Positions 54,479 to 62,680 of a stretch of DNA of 64,000 bases are shown in pieces. Positions within the stretch are counted from its first letter, which is position 1. Each line of letters begins with the position of its first letter. The stretch lies in the NCBI RefSeq assembly GCF_000720255.1, contig NZ_JOJE01000021.1:62001-126000 (forward strand). Direction: 5' to 3'. The notes below the pieces were generated by a model. The model searched no databases, was not told where the DNA came from, and saw only the letters and a list, made by a program, of their open reading frames with translations. A program made the translations under genes and the position numbers. This DNA is from Streptomyces griseus subsp. griseus (GTDB taxonomy: Bacteria; Actinomycetota; Actinomycetes; Streptomycetales; Streptomycetaceae).

Positions 54479-55240
54479 GTGACAGGCTCGCCAGACTCCC
54501 CCTCCTTCCGGCTCGCTTACGTCCCCGGGGTGACCCCCGCCAAGTGGGCGCGGACCTGGAGCGAGCGTCTGCCCGACATCCCCCTCACCCTCCTCCAGGT
54601 GACCGCCTCCGAGGCGTCCGACGTGCTGCGCGACGGCACCGCCGACGCCGGCTTCGTACGGCTGCCGGTGGACCGTACGGTGTTCAGCGCGATCCCCCTC
54701 TACACCGAGACGACGGTGGTCGTGGTGCCCAAGGACCATCTCGTGACCGCGGCGGAGGAAGTGTCCCTCGACGATCTCGCCGACGAGGTCGTCTTCCACC
54801 TCCTCGACGACGTCCTCGGCTGGGAACAGCCGCCCGGACAGCCCGCCTTCGAACGCCCCGCCACCACGGCGGACGCCGTCGAACTCGTGGCGGCCGGTGT
54901 GGGCGTCCTGATCGTCCCCCAGTCGCTGGCCCGCCTGCACCACCGCAGGGACCTCACCTACCGTCCGGTCGTGGACGCCCCCCAGTCGTGCGTCGCCCTG
55001 TCCTGGCCCGAGGAGGCGACGACCGACCTCGTCGAGGACTTCATCGGCATCGTCCGCGGCCGCACGGTCAACAGCACACGCGGCCGCGCGCAGCCCCAGC
55101 CGAAGACCGAACAGAAGCGAGAAGGCCGCAAGCCCACCGGCGGTCGCGGGAAGCCGACCGGCGGCACTGCGCGGAGCCGCGCCGCCGCCCCGAAGAGCGG
55201 CGGCAAACGCGGCACCGGAAAGCCGCGCCGCCGGTCGTGA
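54479..55240 (+). CDS. LysR-type substrate-binding domain protein lacking a helix-turn-helix
   Basis: The 253-residue protein starts directly with a LysR effector-binding fold (FRLAYVPGVTPAKWARTWSE, GTADAGFVRLPVD, VVVVPKDHLVTAAEEVSLDD, VAAGVGVLIVPQSLA). It has no N-terminal DNA-binding domain. Instead, the last 60 residues are a Lys/Arg/Gly/Pro-rich tail. GTG at 54479 leaves no room for a helix-turn-helix upstream. It may act with the adjacent DUF5997 protein, which could supply DNA binding. That is inference. Confidence 0.85.
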   Translation: MTGSPDSPSFRLAYVPGVTPAKWARTWSERLPDIPLTLLQVTASEASDVLRDGTADAGFVRLPVDRTVFSAIPLYTETTVVVVPKDHLVTAAEEVSLDDLADEVVFHLLDDVLGWEQPPGQPAFERPATTADAVELVAAGVGVLIVPQSLARLHHRRDLTYRPVVDAPQSCVALSWPEEATTDLVEDFIGIVRGRTVNSTRGRAQPQPKTEQKREGRKPTGGRGKPTGGTARSRAAAPKSGGKRGTGKPRRRS

Positions 55241-55262
55241 CCCCGTGTCCCCCCGGGGTCAC
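55237..55262. terminator. Bidirectional terminator between LysR-like and GH127 genes
   Basis: GTGACCCCG and CGGGGTCAC form a perfect 9-bp stem with an 8-base loop. The stem includes the LysR-like stop, and the GH127 stop lies 8 bases beyond. Confidence 0.8.
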
Positions 55263-55269
55263 CTCGAGA

Positions 55270-58074
55270 TCAGGCCACGTAGGTCGCCTTCGCCGCCGTG
55301 CTCACCACCTTCTCTCCGTCGGCCCGCGTGAGCAGCCCCGAGGCCACCCACGCGTCCACCGTGGACCGCACCCGTGTCACCAGCGCCCCCTTGCTGCCGA
55401 ACGGTGCCGCGGCCCAGACCTCGTCGAGCAGGGTCGTGCCGTCGGCCTTGGCCGGGTTGGCGACACCGGAGTCGGTGTTCCCGAAGACCACGCGCGGCTC
55501 GGCCCGTCGCACGTACGCGTGCGTGGGGTCCTCCGTCCCCTCGAAGAAGGGGGCGAACTCGGTGCCGTCAAGGGTGTAGTGCAGGGGCTTTCCGGCGACG
55601 GGGGCGAGCGAGGGCAGCAGGTCGCCGGAGAGGGCTGCGTTGCGGTACAGGCCGAACGACAGGTGGTCCGTGGCCGCGTTGCGGCCGACCAGGTTGACCG
55701 GACCGTAGAACAGGGTCTGCAATGACGGGTCGTCGAGGGCCTTCTCGACGCGCAGCCGGAACGGGACGGCGACGCGGACGGTGTCGCCGTCGCGCCAGGT
55801 CCGTGACACGGTGAAGTAGCCGCCCGGCTTCGGAGTGCCGCTCGCCGCACGCCCGTTGACGGTCACCCGGAATCCGGCGGTCGCCCAGGCCGGCACCCGC
55901 AGCCGCAGCGCGAAGGCGCCGGTGCGTCCCCGTACGGTGAGCGTGGTGCCCTGCTCGCGCGGATAGTCGGTGGTCTGGGTGACCGTGACGCCCTTCTCGG
56001 CCCAGGTCAGGGTGGACGGGCTGTAGAGGTTGACGTAGAGGGCGCTGCTGTCGGCGGCCTTGAAGTACACCGAGTCCTGGTACTTGGTGGCGCTCTCCAT
56101 GCCGGTGCCCTCGCAGCAGGTGGTGCCCTGCTTGGGCGTGTAGTCGCGCACATGGCCGGGGGTGAGGCCGATGAAGTACGTGACGAGCGGCTTCTCCGCG
56201 TCCGCCTTGTCCTGCTTGGAGCCCAGCACCTGGTTGTAGAGGGCGCGCTCGTAGTAGTCCATGTACGCCGGGTTCTGGTCGTGGAAGAACAGCATCCGGC
56301 TCAGCTTCAGCATGTTGTACGCACAGCACGTCTCGGCCGTGGTCGTGCCGATCGTCCCCGCGATGACGTCCCGCGCCTTCCAGAACTCTCCGGTGCTGGT
56401 GCCGCCGATGCCGTACATGCGGTGCGGTACGACCATGCCCCAGAAGTTCTTCGCGGCCGTCAGGTAGCGTTCCTCGCCCGTCGCGTCGTACAGCCGCACG
56501 AGCCCGGTGAAGATCGGGATGTGCTGGTTGGCGTGCAGCCCGTCGAGCGTGTCGGTGCCGGCGGCGCAGGCGTCGATGAGCTTGTCGAGGTCGAACAGGC
56601 GGGCCAGGGCGAGGTGTTCGGCCTTCCCGGAGATGGTGTACAGGTCGACGATCGCCTCGACGATGCCGCCGAACTCACCGCTGGAGAAGATGCCCCACAT
56701 CCGCTGCAGGACCGCGTCGGACAGCTTGGACAACCGGGAGTACATCCAGTCGCACATGCCGGACGCGAGATCGAGCGCCCGGTCGTCGTCGGTGGTGAGG
56801 TAGGCGTCGAGGAGCCCCCGCAGGATCTTGTGGGCGGTGTAGTACGGCGCCCACACCTTGGTGTAGTCGGGGCTGGTCCTCGACTCCAGGTCGATGAACT
56901 GTGTCTCCGGGTACGCCGCCAGGAACCCGGGGTGGCTGGGCGCGCCCCAGGTGCGGCGCAGGGTGGCGGTGAGACCGTGTCCGGAGGCGTCCGCGAACGT
57001 GCCGCCCGTCGTCTCGTCGAAGGTGTACGACGCCAGGTCGCCGCGGCCCGCCGCCGAGTCGGCGGCCCTGTCGCCCTGGAGGGATGTGACCTCGTCCGCG
57101 GTCAGGGCCCGCGACCACACGTTGAACTCGTCGAAGGCGCCCGCGAAGACGGGGTCGCCGGCGAAGTTGGAGCGGCCGAGCCAGTTGTTGGCCAGGGTGC
57201 CGAGGGTGGCCGGGGTGAGGGTCATCGCCGAGTTCTGCGCGACGGCGACACCGTTGACGTACAGGGTGCCGGTACTGCCCGTGAGGGTCACCGCGAGGTG
57301 GCTCCACGCGTTGAGCGGCAGCGCGGCGGTGCCGTTGAGGCCCTGCTCGCCGCCGGGCCCGTTCGTCGTGACGGCGAAGCGCGGCACGCCGCTGCCGTTT
57401 CGGGCGGCCAGGTACAGGTACCGCGTGTTGTTGTTCCCGAAGTCGAAGATCCGCGCCCAGTCGGCGTCGTGGGTGGGCTTCACCCAGGCCGACAGGGAGA
57501 TCGCCGAGGCTCCGCCGAGCACTCCGGAGGGCAGGTCGACGTACTGGTAGGAGCCGCGTACGTTCTCGGCGGCGGTGCCGAACTTCCCGGTGGCGCTCAG
57601 CACGACGGGCTCGTGGCGCAGGGCTTCGCGCACCTCGGTCAGCGCCCCGACCATCGTGCGGATCCGGTCGGCGTACACCTGGTCCCCGGTACCGGCGTAC
57701 GCCTGGGCCAACATGGTCAGGAAGTGCCCGGTGTAGTGCCCCCGCAGATTGCCGTTGGCCTCGCCGTCCAGCCCTTCCCAGCCGCCCGGGGCGACCGCGC
57801 CCAGTGTGGACAGGCCGGCGTTGGCGCGGAACACCTGCAGCAGCCGGTTCACGTCGTACCCACGGGCGTGGTCGAGCATCAACTGCCGCTTGGCCGCGAA
57901 GACGCCCTTGCCCAGCGTCACCTCCTTGAGCTGGAAGGGCCGGAGCTTCCAGGACATCGGCGGGGGCAACGGGGCGGCTGAGGCACCGCCGCCGGCCGCG
58001 ACCGCGAAACCGGGGGCTGCCGCGGCGAGGATCGCGGTCTGGAGAAGGGTTCTTCTGGAGAGGGGCGGGACCAT
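55270..58074 (-). CDS. Secreted GH127 (beta-L-arabinofuranosidase-like) hydrolase with inserted LamG domain
   Basis: The 934-residue protein starts with a Tat signal (LSRRTLLQTAILAAAAPGFA, cleavage near 33). A GH127/DUF1680 alpha-barrel starts at about 42, is interrupted at about 155-380 by a laminin-G/ConA-like domain (AISLSAWVKPTHDADWARIF, WSHLAVTLTGSTGTLYVNGV), and resumes at HPGFLAAYPETQFI. Residues matching the GH127 zinc/catalytic set are E581 and C583 (AETCCAY) and C653/C654 (TTCCEGTGMES). The enzyme probably releases L-arabinose or another sugar from plant polysaccharide outside the cell. The LamG insert may bind carbohydrate. Confidence 0.9.
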   Translation of the reverse strand: MVPPLSRRTLLQTAILAAAAPGFAVAAGGGASAAPLPPPMSWKLRPFQLKEVTLGKGVFAAKRQLMLDHARGYDVNRLLQVFRANAGLSTLGAVAPGGWEGLDGEANGNLRGHYTGHFLTMLAQAYAGTGDQVYADRIRTMVGALTEVREALRHEPVVLSATGKFGTAAENVRGSYQYVDLPSGVLGGASAISLSAWVKPTHDADWARIFDFGNNNTRYLYLAARNGSGVPRFAVTTNGPGGEQGLNGTAALPLNAWSHLAVTLTGSTGTLYVNGVAVAQNSAMTLTPATLGTLANNWLGRSNFAGDPVFAGAFDEFNVWSRALTADEVTSLQGDRAADSAAGRGDLASYTFDETTGGTFADASGHGLTATLRRTWGAPSHPGFLAAYPETQFIDLESRTSPDYTKVWAPYYTAHKILRGLLDAYLTTDDDRALDLASGMCDWMYSRLSKLSDAVLQRMWGIFSSGEFGGIVEAIVDLYTISGKAEHLALARLFDLDKLIDACAAGTDTLDGLHANQHIPIFTGLVRLYDATGEERYLTAAKNFWGMVVPHRMYGIGGTSTGEFWKARDVIAGTIGTTTAETCCAYNMLKLSRMLFFHDQNPAYMDYYERALYNQVLGSKQDKADAEKPLVTYFIGLTPGHVRDYTPKQGTTCCEGTGMESATKYQDSVYFKAADSSALYVNLYSPSTLTWAEKGVTVTQTTDYPREQGTTLTVRGRTGAFALRLRVPAWATAGFRVTVNGRAASGTPKPGGYFTVSRTWRDGDTVRVAVPFRLRVEKALDDPSLQTLFYGPVNLVGRNAATDHLSFGLYRNAALSGDLLPSLAPVAGKPLHYTLDGTEFAPFFEGTEDPTHAYVRRAEPRVVFGNTDSGVANPAKADGTTLLDEVWAAAPFGSKGALVTRVRSTVDAWVASGLLTRADGEKVVSTAAKATYVA

Positions 58075-58230
58075 GGTGCTCCTCCACGGGGACCATATGG
58101 TTCGAAATCACGGACGGCGTGCGGGCAATCGACCAGACGCTATGCGTGAGGTGAGGGAGCGTCAACGGTGCGGACGAGATCAGTCCCGTGCCGGAGTGAC
58201 GTCATCTGGAGTTGCCGGAGGGGGAATTCG

Positions 58231-58707
58231 TCACGTGGCGGCTGCGCGGCCGATCGACTCGACGAGCGGCAGCAGCCGGTACGGGACACGTTCCCGCAGG
58301 GCGACCTCGGTGCGGGTGCGCACGACCCCGGGCAGGCTGATCAGCTTCTGGATGACGTCCTCGAGGTGGAGGTTGTCGCGCGCCACGACCCGGGTGAGCA
58401 GATCCCCGCCACCCGTGATCGAGAAGGCCTCCACGATCTCCGGTACGGCGGCCAGCGCGTCGCCCACGTCGTCGAGGTGGCCCTGGGTGACCTCGATGTG
58501 TACGAACGCGAGCACCGGGTGCCCGAGCGCGGCGGGGGAGAGCGTCGGACCCGTGCCGGTGATCACTCCGTCCCGCTCCAGCCGGTCGAGACGAGCCTGG
58601 AGCGTGCCCCGGGCGACGCCGAGGGTGCGGGCGTACTCGCGCACACTCGTGCGCGGCTGTTCGAGCAGCAGTCGCAGGATGCGCGTGTCGAGTTCGTCCA
58701 CGGCCAT
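58231..58707 (-). CDS. Lrp/AsnC family transcriptional regulator
   Basis: The 158-residue protein has an N-terminal AsnC-type helix-turn-helix (LDTRILRLLLEQPRTSVREY, LGVARGTLQARLDRLERDGV) and a RAM ligand/oligomerisation domain (FVHIEVTQGHLDDVGDALAA, VEAFSITGGGDLL). Such proteins form octamers and sense amino acids or related metabolites. The ATG at 58707 begins MAVDELD. Its target is unknown; no amino-acid operon lies beside it. Confidence 0.93.
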   Translation of the reverse strand: MAVDELDTRILRLLLEQPRTSVREYARTLGVARGTLQARLDRLERDGVITGTGPTLSPAALGHPVLAFVHIEVTQGHLDDVGDALAAVPEIVEAFSITGGGDLLTRVVARDNLHLEDVIQKLISLPGVVRTRTEVALRERVPYRLLPLVESIGRAAAT

Positions 58708-58955
58708 GGTGTCCGATCCCTCTCTCGGCCCTTGATCGGCGTCGACTGTACCAATGGCGCAGCGGCTGCCGGGGCAAGTGGACCATACGGCCCGGTCCGG
58801 TGGCTCGGTGAGGCTCAGGCGACGAATTCCGCGGCGCCTTTTTCATGCCCGTGAACCAAAGGGGCGGGAAGCGGTGCTGAACGGGTGTTCGTGGCTCCGG
58901 ATCCGGGGCGGCGCTCGTCGTCTGCGGTCCCGCCGGACAGTCCCTCGCCGGTGCC

Positions 58956-59045
58956 GTGAGGCAGGTCAAGGTTCACCTGTTCTCGATGCGCCTGTCGTAC
59001 TCCGGCACGGCAGTGCACCGCTCCCTCGCGGCAGTGGATGTGCCC
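58956..59045 (+). pseudogene. Transposase fragment, IS21 IstA-like
   Basis: Thirty codons read VKVHLFSMRLSYSGTAVHRS, resembling the DDE-core strand of IS21-type IstA transposases (pattern RLSxSGxAVHR). Homology is lost immediately on both sides. No terminal inverted repeats were found. Confidence 0.42.
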
Positions 59046-59096
59046 CGTGACGGGTGCAGACTGCGGGCGCGTCACAACCCGTTGGAGCCGTTTCGG

Positions 59097-59213
59097 CTAC
59101 ACCGTCGTGGCGCCTACCGGCAGAAGCAGGTCGACCGCGAGCCCCGCGCCGTCCCCGACGATGTCGTCGACACTCAGGTTTACGTCGCCGTCTGTCCCGA
59201 AGGGGTGATCCGC
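59097..59213 (-). pseudogene. Possible C-terminal gene fragment, family unknown
   Basis: Reading leftward, about 38 codons (HPFGTDGDVNLSVDDIVGDG, AGLAVDLLLPVGATTV, stop at 59097-59099) look protein-like with good composition. They begin exactly where the recombinase tail on the other strand starts. No start codon or full domain is present. Confidence 0.25.
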
Positions 59214-59214
59214 C

Positions 59215-59436
59215 CACTACCGACAGTTCGTCGACCAGCGCCGGACGCACCGTTCCGGCGAGGAGTGCCGCGAGCCCAGTGACACGGAATGGCGGGAGTT
59301 CCGGGACCACTTCAGCCTGCGCAGGGTCGCGCTCGGTGCCTGCGACCGCCCCTACGGGACCCCTTGCCGGCATGAAAACGCCTGTGTCAGGTGCCCCATG
59401 CTCCGGCTGGACCGGCCCAGGAGCCCCGGCTGCTGC
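59215..59436 (+). pseudogene. Tyrosine-recombinase (integrase) C-terminal remnant
   Basis: The frame reads HYRQFVDQRRTHRSGEECRE, EFRDHFSLRRVALGACDRPY and ENACVRCPMLRLDRP, which resembles the conserved C-terminal tail of Streptomyces plasmid/phage-type tyrosine recombinases (HFELRKV, CxHEHACxRCPxLR). It has no start and no catalytic core here. The related core fragment lies 1.7 kb to the right. Confidence 0.6.
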
Positions 59437-59440
59437 GGCG

Positions 59441-60043
59441 CTAATCGTCGTCCGGCTCAGTCGGCAGAGTGGGCCGGGGCCCCTCGTCGGGCACGACTAC
59501 CAGGCGTACGGCCATGTGCCGTGAGTCGGGTGGGTGGTCACCGGGCTCCGTCAAGTATTTGCGTAGAAGCGTCTGGTACTCCTCGACGAACGTGGCGACC
59601 TGTTCCTTCGTCATCCGCAATCCGGCGCGGTAGATCTGGTTCCAGCCTGCGGAGGAGTCATACCCGGCGTACGCGCTCACGACCAGGTTCAGGTCATGGG
59701 TCATCTTGAGGGCGCCGATCTTCACCGCAGCCTCGCGTTCGTCGGCCGTCAATTCCAGGCCCGGCGGCGTGAAGATGTCCGTCATGAGTGACTTCCACCA
59801 GCGTTCCCGGCCGGTGGACCGCTCCTCGATCTCAGCGATCAGCTTGAGGTCGGCGAGTTTGCGCAGGTGGTAGCTGGTGGTGCCGGTGCTTTCGCCGAGG
59901 GCCTTGGCGACGCTGGTGGAGTTCGTTTCGCCGTGCTCGCCGAGATAGCTGAGGATGTCGCGGCGCACCGGGTTGGACAGTGCCTTGTAGAAGGCTTTGA
60001 GGTCCGGGCCGGTGAGCACTCTCTTTTCGGGGCGCTCGACCAT
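59441..60043 (-). CDS. ArsR-like winged-helix transcriptional regulator
   Basis: The 200-residue protein has an N-terminal winged helix (LKAFYKALSNPVRRDILSYL, then TNSTSVAKALGESTGTTSYH, about 12-70) and a C-terminal part (about 85-200) with possible ligand-sensing or dimerisation helices. It resembles helix-turn-helix domain proteins annotated as ArsR family. No metal-binding Cys set was seen. ATG at 60043 was chosen because it starts the domain and sits next to operator-like palindromes. It is divergent from two small membrane-protein genes and probably represses both directions. Confidence 0.85.
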   Translation of the reverse strand: MVERPEKRVLTGPDLKAFYKALSNPVRRDILSYLGEHGETNSTSVAKALGESTGTTSYHLRKLADLKLIAEIEERSTGRERWWKSLMTDIFTPPGLELTADEREAAVKIGALKMTHDLNLVVSAYAGYDSSAGWNQIYRAGLRMTKEQVATFVEEYQTLLRKYLTEPGDHPPDSRHMAVRLVVVPDEGPRPTLPTEPDDD

Positions 60044-60057
60044 ACCGACCAGCGTAC

Positions 60058-60110
60058 TGCAGAGACCCTCTGCAGATATCGCAGAGATTGTTTGCAGAAC
60101 ATCTCTGCAA
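60058..60110. promoter_or_regulatory. Cluster of three TGCAGAG-type palindromes (operator region)
   Basis: TGCAGAG/CTCTGCA around ACC (60058-60074), CTCTGC/GCAGAG around AGATATC (60068-60086) and TTGCAGA/TCTGCAA around ACATC (60092-60110) are all perfect. They share the TGCAGA half-site and lie between the regulator start (60043) and the membrane gene. Confidence 0.75.
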
Positions 60111-60165
60111 TCGCTACCTTGGTGCAAGAGGGCGCCAGCGGGCGCCGGGACGCTCGGGGGTCGAG

Positions 60166-60573
60166 ATGCGAAAAAACCTGGTCGGGAGGCTGTTACTGGC
60201 CGCTGGGCTGGTGCTGGTGCCGTGGCTCGCGGTGCTGTGGACGACACTGCCGGACCTCTATCCGGCACAGCACTGGCGGGTCGCCTGGGTCGGTTTCGAT
60301 GCGTTGGAGATCGCCGGTCTGCTGACGTCGGCGCTGCTGGTCCGGCGCAGCGACCACCGGGCGCCGCTGGCGTCAATCGCGACAGCCGTGTTGTTGCTGG
60401 TCGACGCCTGGTTCGACGTCATGACGGCCGGGCACTATGCCGTCATCTCGCTGGCGCTGGCCTGCACGCTGGAACTGCCCCTGGCGGCATTGTGCGCTGT
60501 CGTCGCGCTGCGGCCGCCGATGGTGGCTTCCGGTCAGCCAACTACGGTGCAGCGGGTGGCCGTCCATGTCTGA
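60166..60573 (+). CDS. Small integral membrane protein
   Basis: The 135-residue protein has four predicted membrane helices (LLLAAGLVLVPWLAVLW, ALEIAGLLTSALLV, IATAVLLLVDAWFDVM, VISLALACTLELPLAALCAV). It has no signal peptide or known catalytic motif. Its start, ATG 60166, lies 56 bases after the palindromes. It overlaps the next gene by 8 bases. Probably the main target of the divergent regulator. Confidence 0.78.
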   Translation: MRKNLVGRLLLAAGLVLVPWLAVLWTTLPDLYPAQHWRVAWVGFDALEIAGLLTSALLVRRSDHRAPLASIATAVLLLVDAWFDVMTAGHYAVISLALACTLELPLAALCAVVALRPPMVASGQPTTVQRVAVHV

Positions 60574-60838
60574 ATCACTGGATGCCCAGATGCGGGACGA
60601 GATCGACGATCAGGTCGCGGAGGCGTTCGACGCCTACCTGGCCGACAGGCTGGCCGAACCGGGGCCGCTGCGCGCGTCACTGGCATTGAGGCGCAGCACC
60701 AGGCCAGTTCTGGGCACAATCGGATTGGGCGCACTCGCCACGGCGCTGGCGCCGGACGGAAGCGCCGCCGTCTGCTGGATCTGGGGAGCGATCGCGGTGA
60801 TAGATACCGCCTGGCTGCTGACCGCAGGCCGCCGTTGA
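60566..60838 (+). CDS. Small hypothetical protein with two membrane segments
   Basis: The 90-residue protein has an acidic amphipathic N-terminus (AQMRDEIDDQVAEAFDAYLA) and two C-terminal hydrophobic segments (VLGTIGLGALATALA and AAVCWIWGAIAVIDTAWLL). It is translationally coupled to the preceding membrane gene by an 8-base overlap. I recognise no family. The two may form one complex. Confidence 0.68.
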   Translation: MSESLDAQMRDEIDDQVAEAFDAYLADRLAEPGPLRASLALRRSTRPVLGTIGLGALATALAPDGSAAVCWIWGAIAVIDTAWLLTAGRR

Positions 60839-60949
60839 CGGTCCGTGGACCAAGCCCTCGCCTGCCAGCCGATCCCAATTGGTCCACAGAGTTGGGTCCC
60901 ATGGCGACCGGCCGGACGACGAGATCCTCGACGGCGTCCGAAACGGACC

Positions 60950-61290
60950 GGACTGCCGAGGCTGACCTGCCATCAGTTACGCCACACTTGCCTGACCCGG
61001 CTACGGGAGGCGGGCATGGCGCTGGAAGCGGTACAGGCCCGGGCCGGGCACCGCTCCTCGGATCGACCCGGATCTCCATCCACCTGGTGAACAGCTGGCT
61101 CGTTGAGCAGTACACGCAGGGCATGAATACCGCCATCCGCGAATCCTGCGCGTTCTTCGTCACCACGATCGAGTTCCGGCCCACCCTCGAACGCCAGCGA
61201 GACGACGCAGCCAAGGGACAGGGCGCACGCGAGCAGATCTTCGACGGACTCCTCAGCCGCCTCGACGACGAAGCCTCCTGGCCCTGTCGG
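60950..61290 (+). pseudogene. Tyrosine-recombinase catalytic-core remnant with frameshift
   Basis: The first frame carries the catalytic HxxR region (TCHQLRHTCLTRLREAGMAL, QARAGHRSS). Near 61055 the homology jumps to another frame (STRISIHLVNSWLVEQYTQ, then EFRPTLERQRDDAAKGQGA). There is no start codon and no N-terminal domain. The end abuts the NmrA-like gene. Confidence 0.6.
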
Positions 61291-61298
61291 CACGCGTC

Positions 61299-62132
61299 TC
61301 AACGGAAGGCGGCGGCATTCTCCGAAACCCACTGGTGGAATCGCCTGGCAGGGGAGCCGGTGACCCGCGACACTGTGTCGCGCACCTTCAGAAGCTCGTC
61401 ATTGACGTCTCCGCCCGTCACATCGAGCACCGCATCAGCGGCCTCGTCTCCCAAGAACACAGCCATGTCGCGGTGGGCCTCCTCCCGGCTGATCTCGGCG
61501 AACGGCACCTCCCGCTCCAGGGCTACGGCTATGGCCGCAACCTGCTGCCGGGCCGTCACCCGCTCCGGGCCGGTCAGGGCATACGTCCGGCCTTGGTGAC
61601 CGGACTCCGTCAGCGCCACTCGCGCCACTGACGCGATGTCCGCGGGGTGGATCGTGGGGAGCCCGATGTCCGCGTACGGCACCCGGACCGGTTGATGCTC
61701 GCGGATGGACGTTGCCCACCACAGGGCGTTCGAAGCGAACTGCGTCGGCCGCAGAATCGTCCAGGCCATGCCGCTGCCCTGGAGGAGTCGCTCGACAGCC
61801 AGGTTCTCGTCGGCGGGGCCGAGGTGCGGATGGGTCTGGACGGTAATGGACGACACCAGCACCACGTGCTCCACCCCCGCCTGCCGGGCGGCGTCGAGGA
61901 TGTCAGCATCCGAACCTATACGCGACACGAGAAACAGCTGGCGGACCCCCTCCAGTGCAGGTTTCACTGAGGCCACGTCGGCGAAGTCACCCTCAACCGC
62001 CTCGACTCCCTTCGAGAATGAAGCTCGCACAGCGTCACGCGTGAGACCCCGTAAGGGCCCGGCACCGCGCGCATGCAGCTCCTGCAGCAGCGCACTTCCT
62101 ACGTTCCCCGTGGCTCCTGTCACGAGAATCAT
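61299..62132 (-). CDS. NmrA-like NAD(P)-binding protein (atypical SDR)
   Basis: The 277-residue protein begins MILVTGATGNVGSALLQEL, with the GxTGxxG dinucleotide motif. VEHVVLVSSITVQTHP and the NmrA/QOR2-like sequence GMAWTILRPTQFASNALWWA follow. Most relatives bind NADP(H) and act as redox sensors or quinone/isoflavone-type reductases. The usual SDR Tyr-x-x-x-Lys is absent, as is normal for this group. The ATG at 62132 follows GAGAAGG; a TTG 30 bases earlier is in frame. Confidence 0.88.
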   Translation of the reverse strand: MILVTGATGNVGSALLQELHARGAGPLRGLTRDAVRASFSKGVEAVEGDFADVASVKPALEGVRQLFLVSRIGSDADILDAARQAGVEHVVLVSSITVQTHPHLGPADENLAVERLLQGSGMAWTILRPTQFASNALWWATSIREHQPVRVPYADIGLPTIHPADIASVARVALTESGHQGRTYALTGPERVTARQQVAAIAVALEREVPFAEISREEAHRDMAVFLGDEAADAVLDVTGGDVNDELLKVRDTVSRVTGSPARRFHQWVSENAAAFR

Positions 62133-62221
62133 GAGCGCCTTCTCCCGTCGCCTGGTGATCAACTGGAGGACACGCTAAAAGCTCAATCGCACTTCAGGTC
62201 AAGGAGAGTCCTGACCGTTTC

Positions 62222-62386
62222 CTGTGCTGGGGCACGTTCCGGGAGATGAACGCCGTCGGCATGGTGGCAGACGGCTCTCACTGCGGCGCCCGTACGGGGC
62301 TGGACATGTGCGAGGTCTCCGAGCAGCCGATCATCTACAGCCACTCCTGCATGCGCTCGGCGTCGCTGAGCTGGTGTGGCCAGTAG
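62222..62386 (+). pseudogene. Membrane-dipeptidase (peptidase M19) fragment
   Basis: About 50 codons read FREMNAVGMVADGSHCGART and GLDMCEVSEQPIIYSHSCMR, matching the pattern REMNRxGMxxDxSHxG and PVIFSHS of renal-dipeptidase-type enzymes. The metal-binding His of DxSH is retained. It ends at TAG 62384-62386 and has no start or flanking domain. Confidence 0.55.
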
Positions 62387-62629
62387 CTCGACCAGCTCAG
62401 CAACAGTCAAGACCTGTGGATGAGCGTGTCATTGAGCCTCGTCATGCCGGCGCGGCGGCCGCGGACCGGCCTGGCTACACCGCCGTCAGCGCGGTGACCC
62501 GTTCGTCCAGTCCGTTGAATCGCCAAAAGGCGGCGGTGCGGGACCCGGCGCCGCGGGTGACCCGATCGGCGAGGCGTGCAGATGCCGTGCTCCGGCCGGT
62601 CCTTGGGATGCGCCCGCGAGGAAATCGGT

Positions 62630-62680
62630 TTGTGGCGAGCCGGATCCCGACCTACGGTGTGGTGTATGGGTTCTCTGTGA
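62630..62680 (+). promoter_or_regulatory. Candidate promoter and four-codon leader ORF upstream of the ABC-F gene
   Basis: TTGTGG (62630-62635) and TACGGT (62653-62658) are 17 bases apart, a good housekeeping-type promoter. The expected start point coincides with ATG 62666, which opens the mini-frame Met-Gly-Ser-Leu-stop (ends 62680). The leader to the ABC-F ATG is about 180 bases. Confidence 0.4.

Larger units (their letters stand above)
58708..59214. other. Degenerate intergenic zone
   Basis: No intact gene was seen. Codon usage is mixed and lower in third-position GC than in neighbouring genes. It holds a transposase-like fragment (58956-59045) and a leftward protein-like fragment (59097-59213), suggesting repeated insertions and decay. 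Confidence 0.5.

Noticed and set aside
56152..57981. Rightward 609-codon frame opposite the GH127 gene
   Set aside because: Antisense to conserved GH127 and LamG sequence; Val/Gly/Arg-rich with no domain.
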